Assembly (NCBI GenBank): GCA_947478535.1
Contig: CANJXD010000074.1
Span: 1 to 15,822, forward strand
Origin: Acetobacteraceae bacterium
GTDB taxonomy: Bacteria > Pseudomonadota > Alphaproteobacteria > Acetobacterales > Acetobacteraceae
Direction of reading: 5' to 3'
DNA: 15,822 nt
In this document: positions 9,583 to 15,822 of the stretch, piece after piece
How the letters are laid out: each line of letters begins with the position of its first letter
How positions within the stretch are numbered: position 1 is the stretch's first letter
Position numbers and translations under genes: made by a program
Notes under the pieces: generated by a model
The model's input: only the letters and a program-made list of their open reading frames with translations
What the model was told of the DNA's origin: nothing
Database searches by the model: none

Positions 9583-10871
9583 ACGCCCTGTCCCGCCTTC
9601 CCGCCGGCATCGACCCGCCCCAGGAAAAGCGCCGCCGTGGCGCCCGCAGCGGGCCGTTCGGCGTGCTCGACATCGGCACCACGAAGGTGGTCTGCCTGAT
9701 CGCCCGCATCGAAAGCGATGGCGAACCCCGTGTGCTGGGCTTCGGCTGGCAGCGCGGGCGCGGCGTGAAGGGGGGTTCCATCATCGACCTGGAGGAAGCG
9801 GAACGCGCCATTCGCGCCGCTGTCGGCCAGGCGGAGGAAATGTCGGATACGCGGCTTTCCGGCGCTATCGTCAACCTGTCCTGTGGCCAGCCGGACAGCC
9901 GGCTGCTGCATGTGCAATGGCCCATCAACGGCCGTGCGGTGACGGATGCGGATTTGCGCGCCATCCTCGCCGAAGGCCGCCGCCGCGGCCTGGAAGATGG
10001 GCGGGAGACGGTGCACGGCGCGCCCGTTTCCTTCACCGTGGATGCCACGCCGGGTGTCGAAGACCCGCGCGGCATGATCTGCGACACGCTCGGCGCGCGG
10101 GTGCATCTGGTGGATGCGTCGCAAGCCGCGCTGCGCAATCTCGGCGCCTGCCTCGGACGCTGCGACCTCGAGGTGGAAGAACTCGTCTCCGCGCCCCTCG
10201 CATCCGGCCTCGCCACGCTGGTGGAGGATGAGAAGCGGATCGGCGCAACGCTGATCGACATGGGTGGCGGCACCACCTCCATCGCCGTGTTCAGCGAAGG
10301 CCAGTTGATCCACACGGCGCAGATCCCGGTGGGTGGCTGGCAGGTAACGAACGACCTGGCCCGCGTGCTGTCCACCCCGATCAGCCATGCGGAACGCCTG
10401 AAGACCCTGCATGGCGGCGCGCTCGCCTCCGCTGACGATGAGCGGGAGATGCTGCCGGTACCGCTGGTGGGGGAAGATGAGGACCATATCGCTCGCGTGC
10501 CGCGCGCGATGATCGTCAACATCATCCGCCCCCGGCTGGAGGAGACCTTCGAATTCGTGCGTGAACGCCTGGAACAGGCGGGCGTTGCGAAGGAAGCCGG
10601 CTCCCGCGTCGTGCTGACTGGTGGCGCCAGCCAGATGATCGGCGCGCGCGAACTCGCGGCGCGTATCCTCGACCGACAGGTTCGAATCGGCCGTCCGCGC
10701 ACTGTGCGCGGCCTGCCCGACACCGCCGGCGGCCCGCCCTTCGCCACCGCCATCGGGCTGCTTGCCTGGGGCGCCGGCGAAGGCCGCCCCGTCGTCGATA
10801 TCGCTCCCGGCCTGGACCGCCCCCAAGGGGTGGGCCGGCGCCTCTACGAATGGCTGCGGGATCGCCTCTGA
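9579..10871 (+). CDS. ftsA: Cell division protein FtsA (actin-like FtsZ anchor)
   Basis: Actin-family ATPase that tethers FtsZ filaments to the inner face of the membrane and recruits later division proteins. It has 430 residues. The phosphate-1 loop is DIGTTK (31-36), the phosphate-2 loop DMGGGTT (227-233) and the adenosine-binding loop LTGGAS (346-351). The C-terminus, GVGRRLYEWLRDRL, fits the amphipathic membrane-targeting helix of the family. The first 26 or so residues are a basic, Pro-rich extension before the actin fold. The ATG overlaps the ftsQ stop as ATGA and lacks a clear ribosome-binding site, so coupling to ftsQ is likely. It ends the run of overlapping genes; ftsZ starts 76 bases later. 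Confidence 0.97.
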   Translation: MNALSRLPAGIDPPQEKRRRGARSGPFGVLDIGTTKVVCLIARIESDGEPRVLGFGWQRGRGVKGGSIIDLEEAERAIRAAVGQAEEMSDTRLSGAIVNLSCGQPDSRLLHVQWPINGRAVTDADLRAILAEGRRRGLEDGRETVHGAPVSFTVDATPGVEDPRGMICDTLGARVHLVDASQAALRNLGACLGRCDLEVEELVSAPLASGLATLVEDEKRIGATLIDMGGGTTSIAVFSEGQLIHTAQIPVGGWQVTNDLARVLSTPISHAERLKTLHGGALASADDEREMLPVPLVGEDEDHIARVPRAMIVNIIRPRLEETFEFVRERLEQAGVAKEAGSRVVLTGGASQMIGARELAARILDRQVRIGRPRTVRGLPDTAGGPPFATAIGLLAWGAGEGRPVVDIAPGLDRPQGVGRRLYEWLRDRL

Positions 10872-10951
10872 TGATCCCGCCGCTTCCCCCCACACCCACA
10901 ATCCCGCCAGCGCCCAAGGCTGAGTTTCCAGGAAAGGCCCCCCAACCATGA
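10871..10951 (+). CDS. Possible 26-residue proline-rich micro-ORF bridging ftsA and ftsZ
   Basis: An ATG at 10871 shares its A with the ftsA stop (TGATG), the same junction type as murG/murC. The frame runs 26 codons and stops at TGA 10949-10951, overlapping the ftsZ start as ATGA. The peptide begins [16 protein letters not shown] and contains 11 prolines, with Pro-Pro pairs at 3-4, 6-7 and 12-13. There is no good Shine-Dalgarno sequence, so it could be translated only by ribosomes re-initiating after ftsA. I recognise no family. The proline content follows automatically from the C-rich DNA, and the frame may be accidental; the double overlap is what makes it worth listing. If used, it would be a coupling or leader peptide rather than a working protein. 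Confidence 0.22.
   Translation: MIPPLPPTPTIPPAPKAEFPGKAPQP
10872..10920 (+). other. C-rich, G-poor ftsA-ftsZ spacer
   Basis: Forty-nine bases with 27 C and 8 G, including a run of six C. Unstructured C-rich, G-poor RNA is the kind of sequence bound by Rho factor, so this may be a Rho-loading site when it is not covered by ribosomes. I see no -35/-10 pair in it. Composition is seen; the Rho role is inference. Confidence 0.25.
10930..10937 (+). promoter_or_regulatory. Ribosome-binding region of ftsZ
   Basis: AGGAAAGG is the only purine-rich stretch before the ftsZ ATG at 10948, with ten bases between its end and the start. The spacing is a little long, but it gives ftsZ its own site independent of ftsA. 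Confidence 0.5.
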
Positions 10952-12450
10952 CCCTGAACCTGACCATCCCGCTTCACCAGCACACCGATTTCAGCCCGCG
11001 CATCACCGTCATCGGCGTCGGCGGCGGCGGCACCAATGCCGTGAACAACATGGTCTCGATGGGCCTCGACGGTGTCGAATTTCTCGTCGCCAATACGGAT
11101 GCGCAATCGCTCGTCCACAGCAAGGCCGATCGCCGCGTGCAGCTTGGCCCGCATCTGACGCAGGGCCTGGGCGCCGGCGCGAAGCCGGAGATCGGCCGCG
11201 CGGCGGCGGAGGAAGCGACCGAGGAACTCGCGCGGCACCTCGATGGCAGCCATATGGTGTTCGTCACCGCGGGCATGGGCGGCGGCACGGGCACGGGTGC
11301 GGCGCCGGTCATCGCGCGCATGGCCCGCGAACGCGGCATCCTGACCGTCGGCGTGGTCACCAAGCCGTTCGACTTCGAGGGGCCGAAGCGGAAGAAGTCC
11401 GCCGAAGCCGGCATCGAGGAATTGCAGCAGTTCGTGGATACGCTGATCGTCATCCCGAACCAGAACCTGTTCCGCCTGGCAAATGAGCGGACGACCTTCG
11501 CCGAAGCCTTCAAGATGGCCGACAACGTTCTCTACATGGGCGTGCGCGGCGTGACCGACCTGATGGTCAATCCGGGCCTGGTGAACCTCGACTTCGCCGA
11601 TATCCGCACCGTGATGGCGGAGATGGGCAAGGCGATGATGGGCACCGGCGAGGCCGAGGGCGAGGACCGCGCCGTGAAGGCCGCGGAGGCCGCCATCAGC
11701 AACCCGCTGCTGGAGGATACCTCCATGCGCGGCGCGCGCGGCGTGCTGATCAACATCACCGGCGGCTACGACATGACGCTGTTCGAGGTGGACGAGGCCG
11801 CGAACCGCATCCGCAAGGAAGTGGACGAGGACGCGAACATCATCTTTGGCTCCTCGGTGGATGAGGGGATGAACGGCCGCCTGCGCGTGTCCGTCGTCGC
11901 CACCGGCATCGATGCACGGGAAGCGCGGGAAGCGGAACGCCCGAAGCTGGTGGCGATGGGCGGCGGCGGCGCGGTTCATGCGGTGGCCGCGTCCCACGCC
12001 CCGCAGCAGCCCCCGGTTCGCACGCAAACCGGCTTCACGCCGCAGCGTATGGCGACCCAAGGGGCGGCGCCGTCCGCTCCGCCGACCGCGCTGCGCCCGG
12101 TGCAGGCCTATGCGGCACCGGCCGCCCCCCAATACGCGGCACCTGTCGAGGCGGCGCCCGAGGCGCCTGTGGTGCTCAGCCAGGTGGCGGAACCCGCTCC
12201 CCGGATGGCGGTGCCGCCACGCCCCATGGCGCCGGTTGTCGCCCCGCCGAGCACGGGTGGGCTGAACAATCTGTTCCGCCGCGCCACCGGCCTGATGCGT
12301 CGCGACGTGCCGGAGGCCGCCCCGGCCCCCGCGCCGGTGGCGACGCAGCGGATGGAACCGGCGGCAGCGCCGCGCCCGGTGGCGCGCCCGACGCAGCAGG
12401 ATGAGATGGGGCTCGACATCCCGACCTTCCTGCGCCGTCAGAGTAATTAA
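10948..12450 (+). CDS. ftsZ: Cell division GTPase FtsZ
   Basis: Tubulin-like GTPase that assembles into the cytoplasmic Z-ring and organises septal wall synthesis. It has 500 residues, longer than the E. coli protein (about 380) because of its linker. The GTPase core (about 17-322) has [19 protein letters not shown], the tubulin signature GGGTGTG (111-117) and the T7 catalytic loop NLDFAD (Asn213, Asp215, Asp218). Residues about 325-488 are an Ala/Pro-rich disordered linker, as is usual in Alphaproteobacteria. The conserved C-terminal peptide [11 protein letters not shown] (490-500) is the docking site for FtsA and other partners. Seventy-six bases separate it from ftsA, and an inverted repeat follows six bases after the TAA stop. 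Confidence 0.98.
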   Translation: MTLNLTIPLHQHTDFSPRITVIGVGGGGTNAVNNMVSMGLDGVEFLVANTDAQSLVHSKADRRVQLGPHLTQGLGAGAKPEIGRAAAEEATEELARHLDGSHMVFVTAGMGGGTGTGAAPVIARMARERGILTVGVVTKPFDFEGPKRKKSAEAGIEELQQFVDTLIVIPNQNLFRLANERTTFAEAFKMADNVLYMGVRGVTDLMVNPGLVNLDFADIRTVMAEMGKAMMGTGEAEGEDRAVKAAEAAISNPLLEDTSMRGARGVLINITGGYDMTLFEVDEAANRIRKEVDEDANIIFGSSVDEGMNGRLRVSVVATGIDAREAREAERPKLVAMGGGGAVHAVAASHAPQQPPVRTQTGFTPQRMATQGAAPSAPPTALRPVQAYAAPAAPQYAAPVEAAPEAPVVLSQVAEPAPRMAVPPRPMAPVVAPPSTGGLNNLFRRATGLMRRDVPEAAPAPAPVATQRMEPAAAPRPVARPTQQDEMGLDIPTFLRRQSN

Positions 12451-12456
12451 GGCTGG

Positions 12457-12491
12457 ATTAGGGCATTGCTGCCACGCAGCAATGCCCTAAT
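12457..12491 (+). terminator. Perfect 16-bp inverted repeat after ftsZ, likely terminator
   Basis: The arms ATTAGGGCATTGCTGC (12457-12472) and GCAGCAATGCCCTAAT (12476-12491) are exact reverse complements around a three-base loop CAC (or a five-base loop with 15 pairs). It begins six bases after the ftsZ stop, where the dcw transcript would end. Only three T (12491-12493) close the structure, so it is not a textbook intrinsic terminator; it could also protect the 3' end of the mRNA or be a protein-binding palindrome. Confidence 0.55.
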
Positions 12492-12530
12492 TTCAACACG
12501 TTATGGCGTAATACCGTGAAACAAGGCTTG

Positions 12531-12547
12531 AATGGCGTTCTGCCATT
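12531..12547 (+). repeat. Small inverted repeat in the ftsZ-lpxC gap
   Basis: AATGGC (12531-12536) and GCCATT (12542-12547) are reverse complements around a five-base spacer. A six-bp stem of this kind is weak evidence for function. It lies in the 249-base gap between ftsZ and lpxC, in which I find no gene and no convincing -35/-10 pair; a weak TTGGGG / TAACCA pair at 12657-12686 has an 18-base spacing. Confidence 0.25.
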
Positions 12548-12685
12548 GGGGCTGGCATGAAGGTATTGGGGCGCCGTTTCCTGGCATTCCCGCCCGGGCA
12601 CCGCGGTATGGCGGCGGCACGGCAAATTTCGGGGGGCACGTCGGGGCGCTGGTCACTTGGGGTGGCCGGGGCACATGGCGTAACC

Positions 12686-12690
12686 AGGGG
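12686..12690 (+). promoter_or_regulatory. Ribosome-binding site of lpxC
   Basis: AGGGG lies nine bases before the lpxC ATG at 12700. An in-frame TGA at 12694-12696 rules out any earlier start, so this ATG is the first possible one. Confidence 0.5.
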
Positions 12691-12699
12691 CGATGACGC

Positions 12700-13647
12700 A
12701 TGGATGGCTTTCTTCCGATCGACAGGGCCCGTCGCAAGACGCTGAAGACCGCGATCGGCTGCGTCGGCATCGGCCTGCATAGCGGCCGCCGCGTTTCGCT
12801 GACCCTGCGCCCCGCGCCGATCGGCGCGGGGATCGTGTTCCGCCGCTCCGACCTCGATATCGATATTCCCGCGCGCTTCGACCGCGTCGCCGATACGCGT
12901 CTGTGCACCGCACTGGTGGCGGAAGACGCGCCGCATGCCCGCATCGGCACTGTCGAGCATGTGATGGCCGCCCTGGCCGGCACTGGCGTGACCGACGCGA
13001 TCATTGAGTTGGACGGCGCCGAAGTGCCGATCCTCGATGGCTCCGCCGCGCCCTTCGTCTTCCTGATCGATTGCGCCGGCACCGTGACCCACCAGGCCCC
13101 CGCCCCGGTGATCGAAGTGCTGCGTCGCATCCGGGTCGAGGAAAAGGGCGCCTTCGCCGAGCTCGCCCCCGCCAGCACGGCGGGCTTCGAGGCGCGGATG
13201 ACGATCTACTTCCCGGCGACCGCGATCGGGTCCCAGACCATTGACCTTCGGGTGACGCCGGCCGCCTTCCGGGGCGGCCTGGCCGATGCGCGCACCTTCA
13301 CGCTGGCCGAGGATATCGCGCGGCTGCGTGCCGCCGGTCTGGCGCAGGGCGGCAGTCTGGCGAATGCCATCGTCGTCGATGGCCCGCTGATCCTGAACCC
13401 GGGCGGCCTGCGCCGCGCCGATGAATTCGTGCGCCACAAGCTGCTCGACGTGGTGGGGGACCTGGCCCTGGCCGGCGCCGCCCTGTCCGCCACTTTCACC
13501 GGGCACCGCTCCGGCCACGCGCTCAACAACAAGGTGCTGCGCGCCCTGTTCGCGGATCGCAGCGCCTGGCGGATGTCCGAGGGCGCGCACATCTTCGACG
13601 GCGCGGCGAGCCGCCTGCCCGCCGCTGCCGCACCGGCGATGGCCTGA
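12700..13647 (+). CDS. lpxC: UDP-3-O-acyl-N-acetylglucosamine deacetylase LpxC
   Basis: Cytosolic zinc-dependent deacetylase that carries out the committed step of lipid A synthesis. It has 315 residues, close to the 305 of E. coli. The early GIGLHSG, the zinc ligand His87 in TVEHVMAAL with the adjacent catalytic Glu86, the second zinc pair in RHKLLD (His246, Asp250), and the catalytic-base histidine of SGHALNNK (His273) are all present, as are ELDGAEVPILDGSA and the ARTF motif. The start is fixed by an in-frame stop six bases upstream. It is separated from ftsZ by 249 bases and a likely terminator, so it probably has its own promoter, though I cannot place one with confidence. Its presence confirms an outer membrane with lipid A. 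Confidence 0.98.
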   Translation: MDGFLPIDRARRKTLKTAIGCVGIGLHSGRRVSLTLRPAPIGAGIVFRRSDLDIDIPARFDRVADTRLCTALVAEDAPHARIGTVEHVMAALAGTGVTDAIIELDGAEVPILDGSAAPFVFLIDCAGTVTHQAPAPVIEVLRRIRVEEKGAFAELAPASTAGFEARMTIYFPATAIGSQTIDLRVTPAAFRGGLADARTFTLAEDIARLRAAGLAQGGSLANAIVVDGPLILNPGGLRRADEFVRHKLLDVVGDLALAGAALSATFTGHRSGHALNNKVLRALFADRSAWRMSEGAHIFDGAASRLPAAAAPAMA

Positions 13648-13705
13648 TCCGTTCGGCGCCAACCAGCCATCTCATCAGCCTTCTTACGGATTGGCTCCCG
13701 GCGCC

Positions 13706-13736
13706 TTGCCCCCAAGGCCCCCAGGCGTGGTATAGG
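13706..13736 (+). promoter_or_regulatory. Possible promoter before bamD
   Basis: TTGCCC (13706-13711) and GGTATA (13729-13734) form a -35/-10 pair with a 17-base spacer; reading the -10 as TATAGG (13731-13736) gives 19. Transcription would begin only about five bases before the bamD ATG. The spacer DNA also holds a six-bp stem (GCCTTG / CAAGGC) without a T run. Motif match only; the 98-base lpxC-bamD gap is otherwise empty. Confidence 0.35.
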
Positions 13737-13741
13737 GGAGG
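13735..13741 (+). promoter_or_regulatory. Ribosome-binding site of bamD
   Basis: GGGGAGG lies four bases before the ATG at 13746, a strong but tightly spaced site. It touches the proposed -10 element. The alternative ATG at 13764 has no comparable sequence, so 13746 is preferred. Confidence 0.6.
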
Positions 13742-13745
13742 TCCA

Positions 13746-14615
13746 ATGCGTGACCGGTCCGTGATGCTCCGACGTTCGCTGCCCCTGCTCCTCATCTTGC
13801 CGTTCGCGGCATGCTCCGCCCCCAGCGCGTGGGATGGGCGGCCGGCGTCGCTTGTGCCGCGCCCTGGCGCCAGCGGCCAGGACAACTCGCCCGAGGCGCT
13901 CTACGCCGCGGGGATGGAGGCGCTGAACGCCAACCAGTATCAGCGCGCGGTGGAACTGTTCGACCTGGTCGAGCGGGAACACCCCTATTCCGCCTTCGCG
14001 ATCAACGCGAAGCTGATGTCCGCCTATAGCGAATACATGCGGAACCGCTACACCGAATCGCTCGGCGCGCTGGACCGCTTTATCCAGTTGCACCCCGCGC
14101 ACCGGGATATCGCCTACGCGTATTACCTCCGCGCGCTCTGCTACTATGAGCAGATCAACGACACGGAACGCGACCAGCGCACCACGGAACAGGCCATGGC
14201 GGCGTTGCAGGACGTGGCCAACCGCTTTCCCAACACGCCCTATGCCCGCGATGCCCGTCTCAAGATGGACCTCGGCCGGGATCATCTGGCGGGGCGGGAG
14301 ATGGTGGTAGGGCGCTTCTACCAGAATCGCCGCCTCTACACCGCCGCCATTGGCCGTTTCCGGCGCGTGGTGGATGACTTCCAGACCACGAACCATGTGC
14401 CGGAAGCGCTGCACCGCCTGACGGAATCCTACCTCGCCCTCGGCCTGGTGGATGAGGCACGCCGCACCGCCGCGGTGCTCGGGCACAACTACCCCGGCAG
14501 CCCCTGGTACCAGGATAGCTACGCATTGCTGGTCGAAGGTGCCACCCAGGCGGCGGGGGACAGCCCCGGCTTCTTCCGCCGGGCCGCCAGCACCCTCTCT
14601 TTCGGCCTGTTCTGA
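13746..14615 (+). CDS. bamD: Outer membrane protein assembly lipoprotein BamD (ComL/YfiO family)
   Basis: Periplasmic lipoprotein anchored to the outer membrane, part of the BAM complex that folds beta-barrel proteins into it. It has 289 residues. The N-terminus is a lipoprotein signal: basic residues, a hydrophobic run (LPLLLILPF) and the lipobox FAAC with the lipidated cysteine at residue 23; Phe at the -3 position is less usual than Leu. The rest is a TPR-like array typical of BamD (EALYAAGMEALNANQYQRA, LVEREHPYSAFA, SLGALDRFIQLHPAH, ALQDVANRFPNTPYA, VVDDFQTTNHVPEAL). Position between lpxC and recN is the common alphaproteobacterial arrangement. An ATG at codon 7 (13764) is an alternative start that keeps a short signal peptide. 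Confidence 0.95.
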   Translation: MRDRSVMLRRSLPLLLILPFAACSAPSAWDGRPASLVPRPGASGQDNSPEALYAAGMEALNANQYQRAVELFDLVEREHPYSAFAINAKLMSAYSEYMRNRYTESLGALDRFIQLHPAHRDIAYAYYLRALCYYEQINDTERDQRTTEQAMAALQDVANRFPNTPYARDARLKMDLGRDHLAGREMVVGRFYQNRRLYTAAIGRFRRVVDDFQTTNHVPEALHRLTESYLALGLVDEARRTAAVLGHNYPGSPWYQDSYALLVEGATQAAGDSPGFFRRAASTLSFGLF

Positions 14616-14649
14616 AAGCCGCCTTGGCACGCGGCGCGCCCGCCATGCC

Positions 14650-15822
14650 ATGTTGAGTTCCCTCGCCATCCGCGACGTGGTGCTGATCGAGCGCCTGGAC
14701 CTTGCCTTCGGTCCAGGGCTGACGGTGCTGACGGGCGAAACCGGCGCCGGCAAGTCCATCCTGCTCGACAGCCTCGGCCTCGCACTCGGCGCGCGGGCGG
14801 ATAGCGGTCTGGTGCGGATGGGGCAGACCCAGGCGAGCGTCGCCGCCGCCTTCAGCGTGACCGAGGCCCATCCCTCCCGCGCCTTGCTGCATGACCAGGG
14901 CATCGAGGCGGAGGACGAGATCGTGCTGCGGCGCGTCGTCACCGCCGATGGCCGGAGCCGCGCCTTCGTGAATGACCAGCCCGTGGGCCTGACGCTGCTG
15001 CGCCGGCTGGGCGCGCTGCTGGTCGAAGTCCAGGGCCAGCACGACCAGGTGGGGCTGACCGACCCGACCCAGCATGTCGGCCTGCTGGATGCCGCCGGTG
15101 CGCTGGATGCGCTGCGCGGTGGCGTGGCGGAAGCGCATCGCGCCTGGCGGGACGCGGAGCGCACCCTCGCCACGGCGCGGGAGGAGATCGCGGCTGCCCA
15201 GCGGGATGAGGAATTCCTGCGCCACGCCGTCACGGAGTTGGACAACCTCGCCCCGGTGGAGGGGGAGGAAGACAACCTGGCCGCGGAGCGCCAGCACCTT
15301 CAGCAGGGCGAACGGCGCGGCGAGGCCATCGCCGAAGCCCTCTCGGCCTTGCAGCCGCGTGATCGCCGCAGCGCCAACCCCGCCACCGCGCTCCGCTCCG
15401 CCAGCCGCGCCCTGGAACGCCTGCCGCCCCCGCATGCCGAGGCCGAGCCGGCGCTCGAAGCCCTGGGCCGGGCGCTGGATGCGATCGCGGAGGCGGAGAC
15501 CGCCCTGGAACGCTTGGCGCATGAGGTGGCGCCCGATCCGCGGCGGCTGGAACATGTCGAGGAACGGCTATTCGCCCTGCGCGCGGCGGCGCGGAAGCAT
15601 CTGGTGCCGGTGGTCGAACTGCCGAACCTGCTGGCCGCGCTGAAGGCCCGTCTGGCGGCGCTGGATGCCGGGACGGGGCAGGTCGCGGCGGCGGAAAAGC
15701 GGGCTGCGGCGACCCGCCACGCCTATCTCGCCGCCGCATCCAGGCTGACGGAGGCGCGGCGGGAGGCGGCGCAGAAGCTGGAGAAATCGCTGTCGCGCGA
15801 ATTGCCGCCGCTGAAGCTGGAC
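14650..15822 (+). CDS. recN: DNA repair protein RecN (5' part; 3' end outside window)
   Basis: SMC-like ATPase that acts in recombinational repair of double-strand breaks on the nucleoid. The frame is open from ATG 14650 to the window end, giving 391 codons of a protein usually near 550-560 residues. The N-terminus MLSSLAIRDVVLIE is the family norm, followed by the Walker A loop GETGAGKS (29-36), FVNDQPVGL and the Q-loop-like QGQHD (128-132). From about residue 145 the sequence becomes Ala/Glu/Arg-rich and helical, the coiled-coil arm; ELPPLKLD at the edge marks the return towards the second ATPase half, so the Walker B and signature motifs are missing only because of the cut. No Shine-Dalgarno sequence is visible in the 34 bases after bamD. 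Confidence 0.95.
   Translation, partial: MLSSLAIRDVVLIERLDLAFGPGLTVLTGETGAGKSILLDSLGLALGARADSGLVRMGQTQASVAAAFSVTEAHPSRALLHDQGIEAEDEIVLRRVVTADGRSRAFVNDQPVGLTLLRRLGALLVEVQGQHDQVGLTDPTQHVGLLDAAGALDALRGGVAEAHRAWRDAERTLATAREEIAAAQRDEEFLRHAVTELDNLAPVEGEEDNLAAERQHLQQGERRGEAIAEALSALQPRDRRSANPATALRSASRALERLPPPHAEAEPALEALGRALDAIAEAETALERLAHEVAPDPRRLEHVEERLFALRAAARKHLVPVVELPNLLAALKARLAALDAGTGQVAAAEKRAAATRHAYLAAASRLTEARREAAQKLEKSLSRELPPLKLD

Noticed and set aside
8678..10967. Very long minus-strand open frames (8678-10753 and 8862-10967, about 700 codons each), and similar ones at 492-1664, 2797-4131, 4991-6898, 7377-8804, 10522-12132 and 13206-15275
   Set aside because: Stop codons are rare in all frames of GC-rich DNA. 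These lie wholly antisense to recognised conserved genes, their translations are low-complexity Arg/His/Gly/Ala sequence with no family motif, and none has a plausible start context.
12557..12745. 62-codon plus-strand frame beginning in the ftsZ-lpxC gap
   Set aside because: No good ribosome-binding site, it runs 46 bases into lpxC in another frame, and the peptide shows no signal, membrane segment or known motif.
1..15822. A hidden novel system (defence island, mobile element, CRISPR, RNA gene)
   Set aside because: All sizeable frames belong to conserved dcw, lipid A, BAM and repair genes; there are no repeat arrays, transposase or integrase motifs, tRNA-like folds, or breaks in gene order.

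Overview
The window is a stretch of bacterial chromosome holding the 3' two-thirds of a division and cell wall (dcw) cluster, followed by a lipid A / outer membrane / DNA repair block. Every gene lies on the + strand. The sequence is very GC-rich (about 70% by eye), and the order murF-mraY-murD-ftsW-murG-murC-murB-ddl-ftsQ-ftsA-ftsZ-lpxC-bamD-recN is the one usual in Alphaproteobacteria. FtsZ ends in the alphaproteobacterial-type tail [11 protein letters not shown], and lpxC and bamD mark a Gram-negative (diderm) cell. My best guess is an Acetobacteraceae / Rhodospirillales member (Roseomonas-like). The family assignment is inference from style and order, not from a database search.

Region 1 (1-10871): ten genes, murF (5' end cut off by the window edge) to ftsA, packed with no intergenic DNA. 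Each stop overlaps the next start by 1, 4 or 11 bases. They make the UDP-MurNAc-pentapeptide precursor (MurB, MurC, MurD, MurF, Ddl), load it onto the lipid carrier (MraY, MurG), polymerise it at the septum (FtsW) and supply divisome proteins (FtsQ, FtsA). The overlaps imply one transcript and translational coupling.

Region 2 (10872-12699): ftsZ, set off from ftsA by 76 bases of C-rich DNA. That gap is spanned exactly by an unlisted 26-codon proline-rich reading frame. After ftsZ comes a perfect 16-bp inverted repeat (likely terminator) and a 249-base gap, the largest in the window, with no convincing gene.

Region 3 (12700-15822): lpxC (lipid A synthesis), bamD (outer-membrane protein assembly lipoprotein) with a possible own promoter, and the 5' part of recN (DNA repair), which runs off the window.

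I see no mobile element, CRISPR array, tRNA, rRNA, defence system or foreign island. The genes are conserved housekeeping genes, so claims of novelty are confined to small signals: the ftsA-ftsZ micro-ORF, a consensus DnaA box carrying a rare TTA codon in murD, the post-ftsZ hairpin and gap, and the crowded bamD start.
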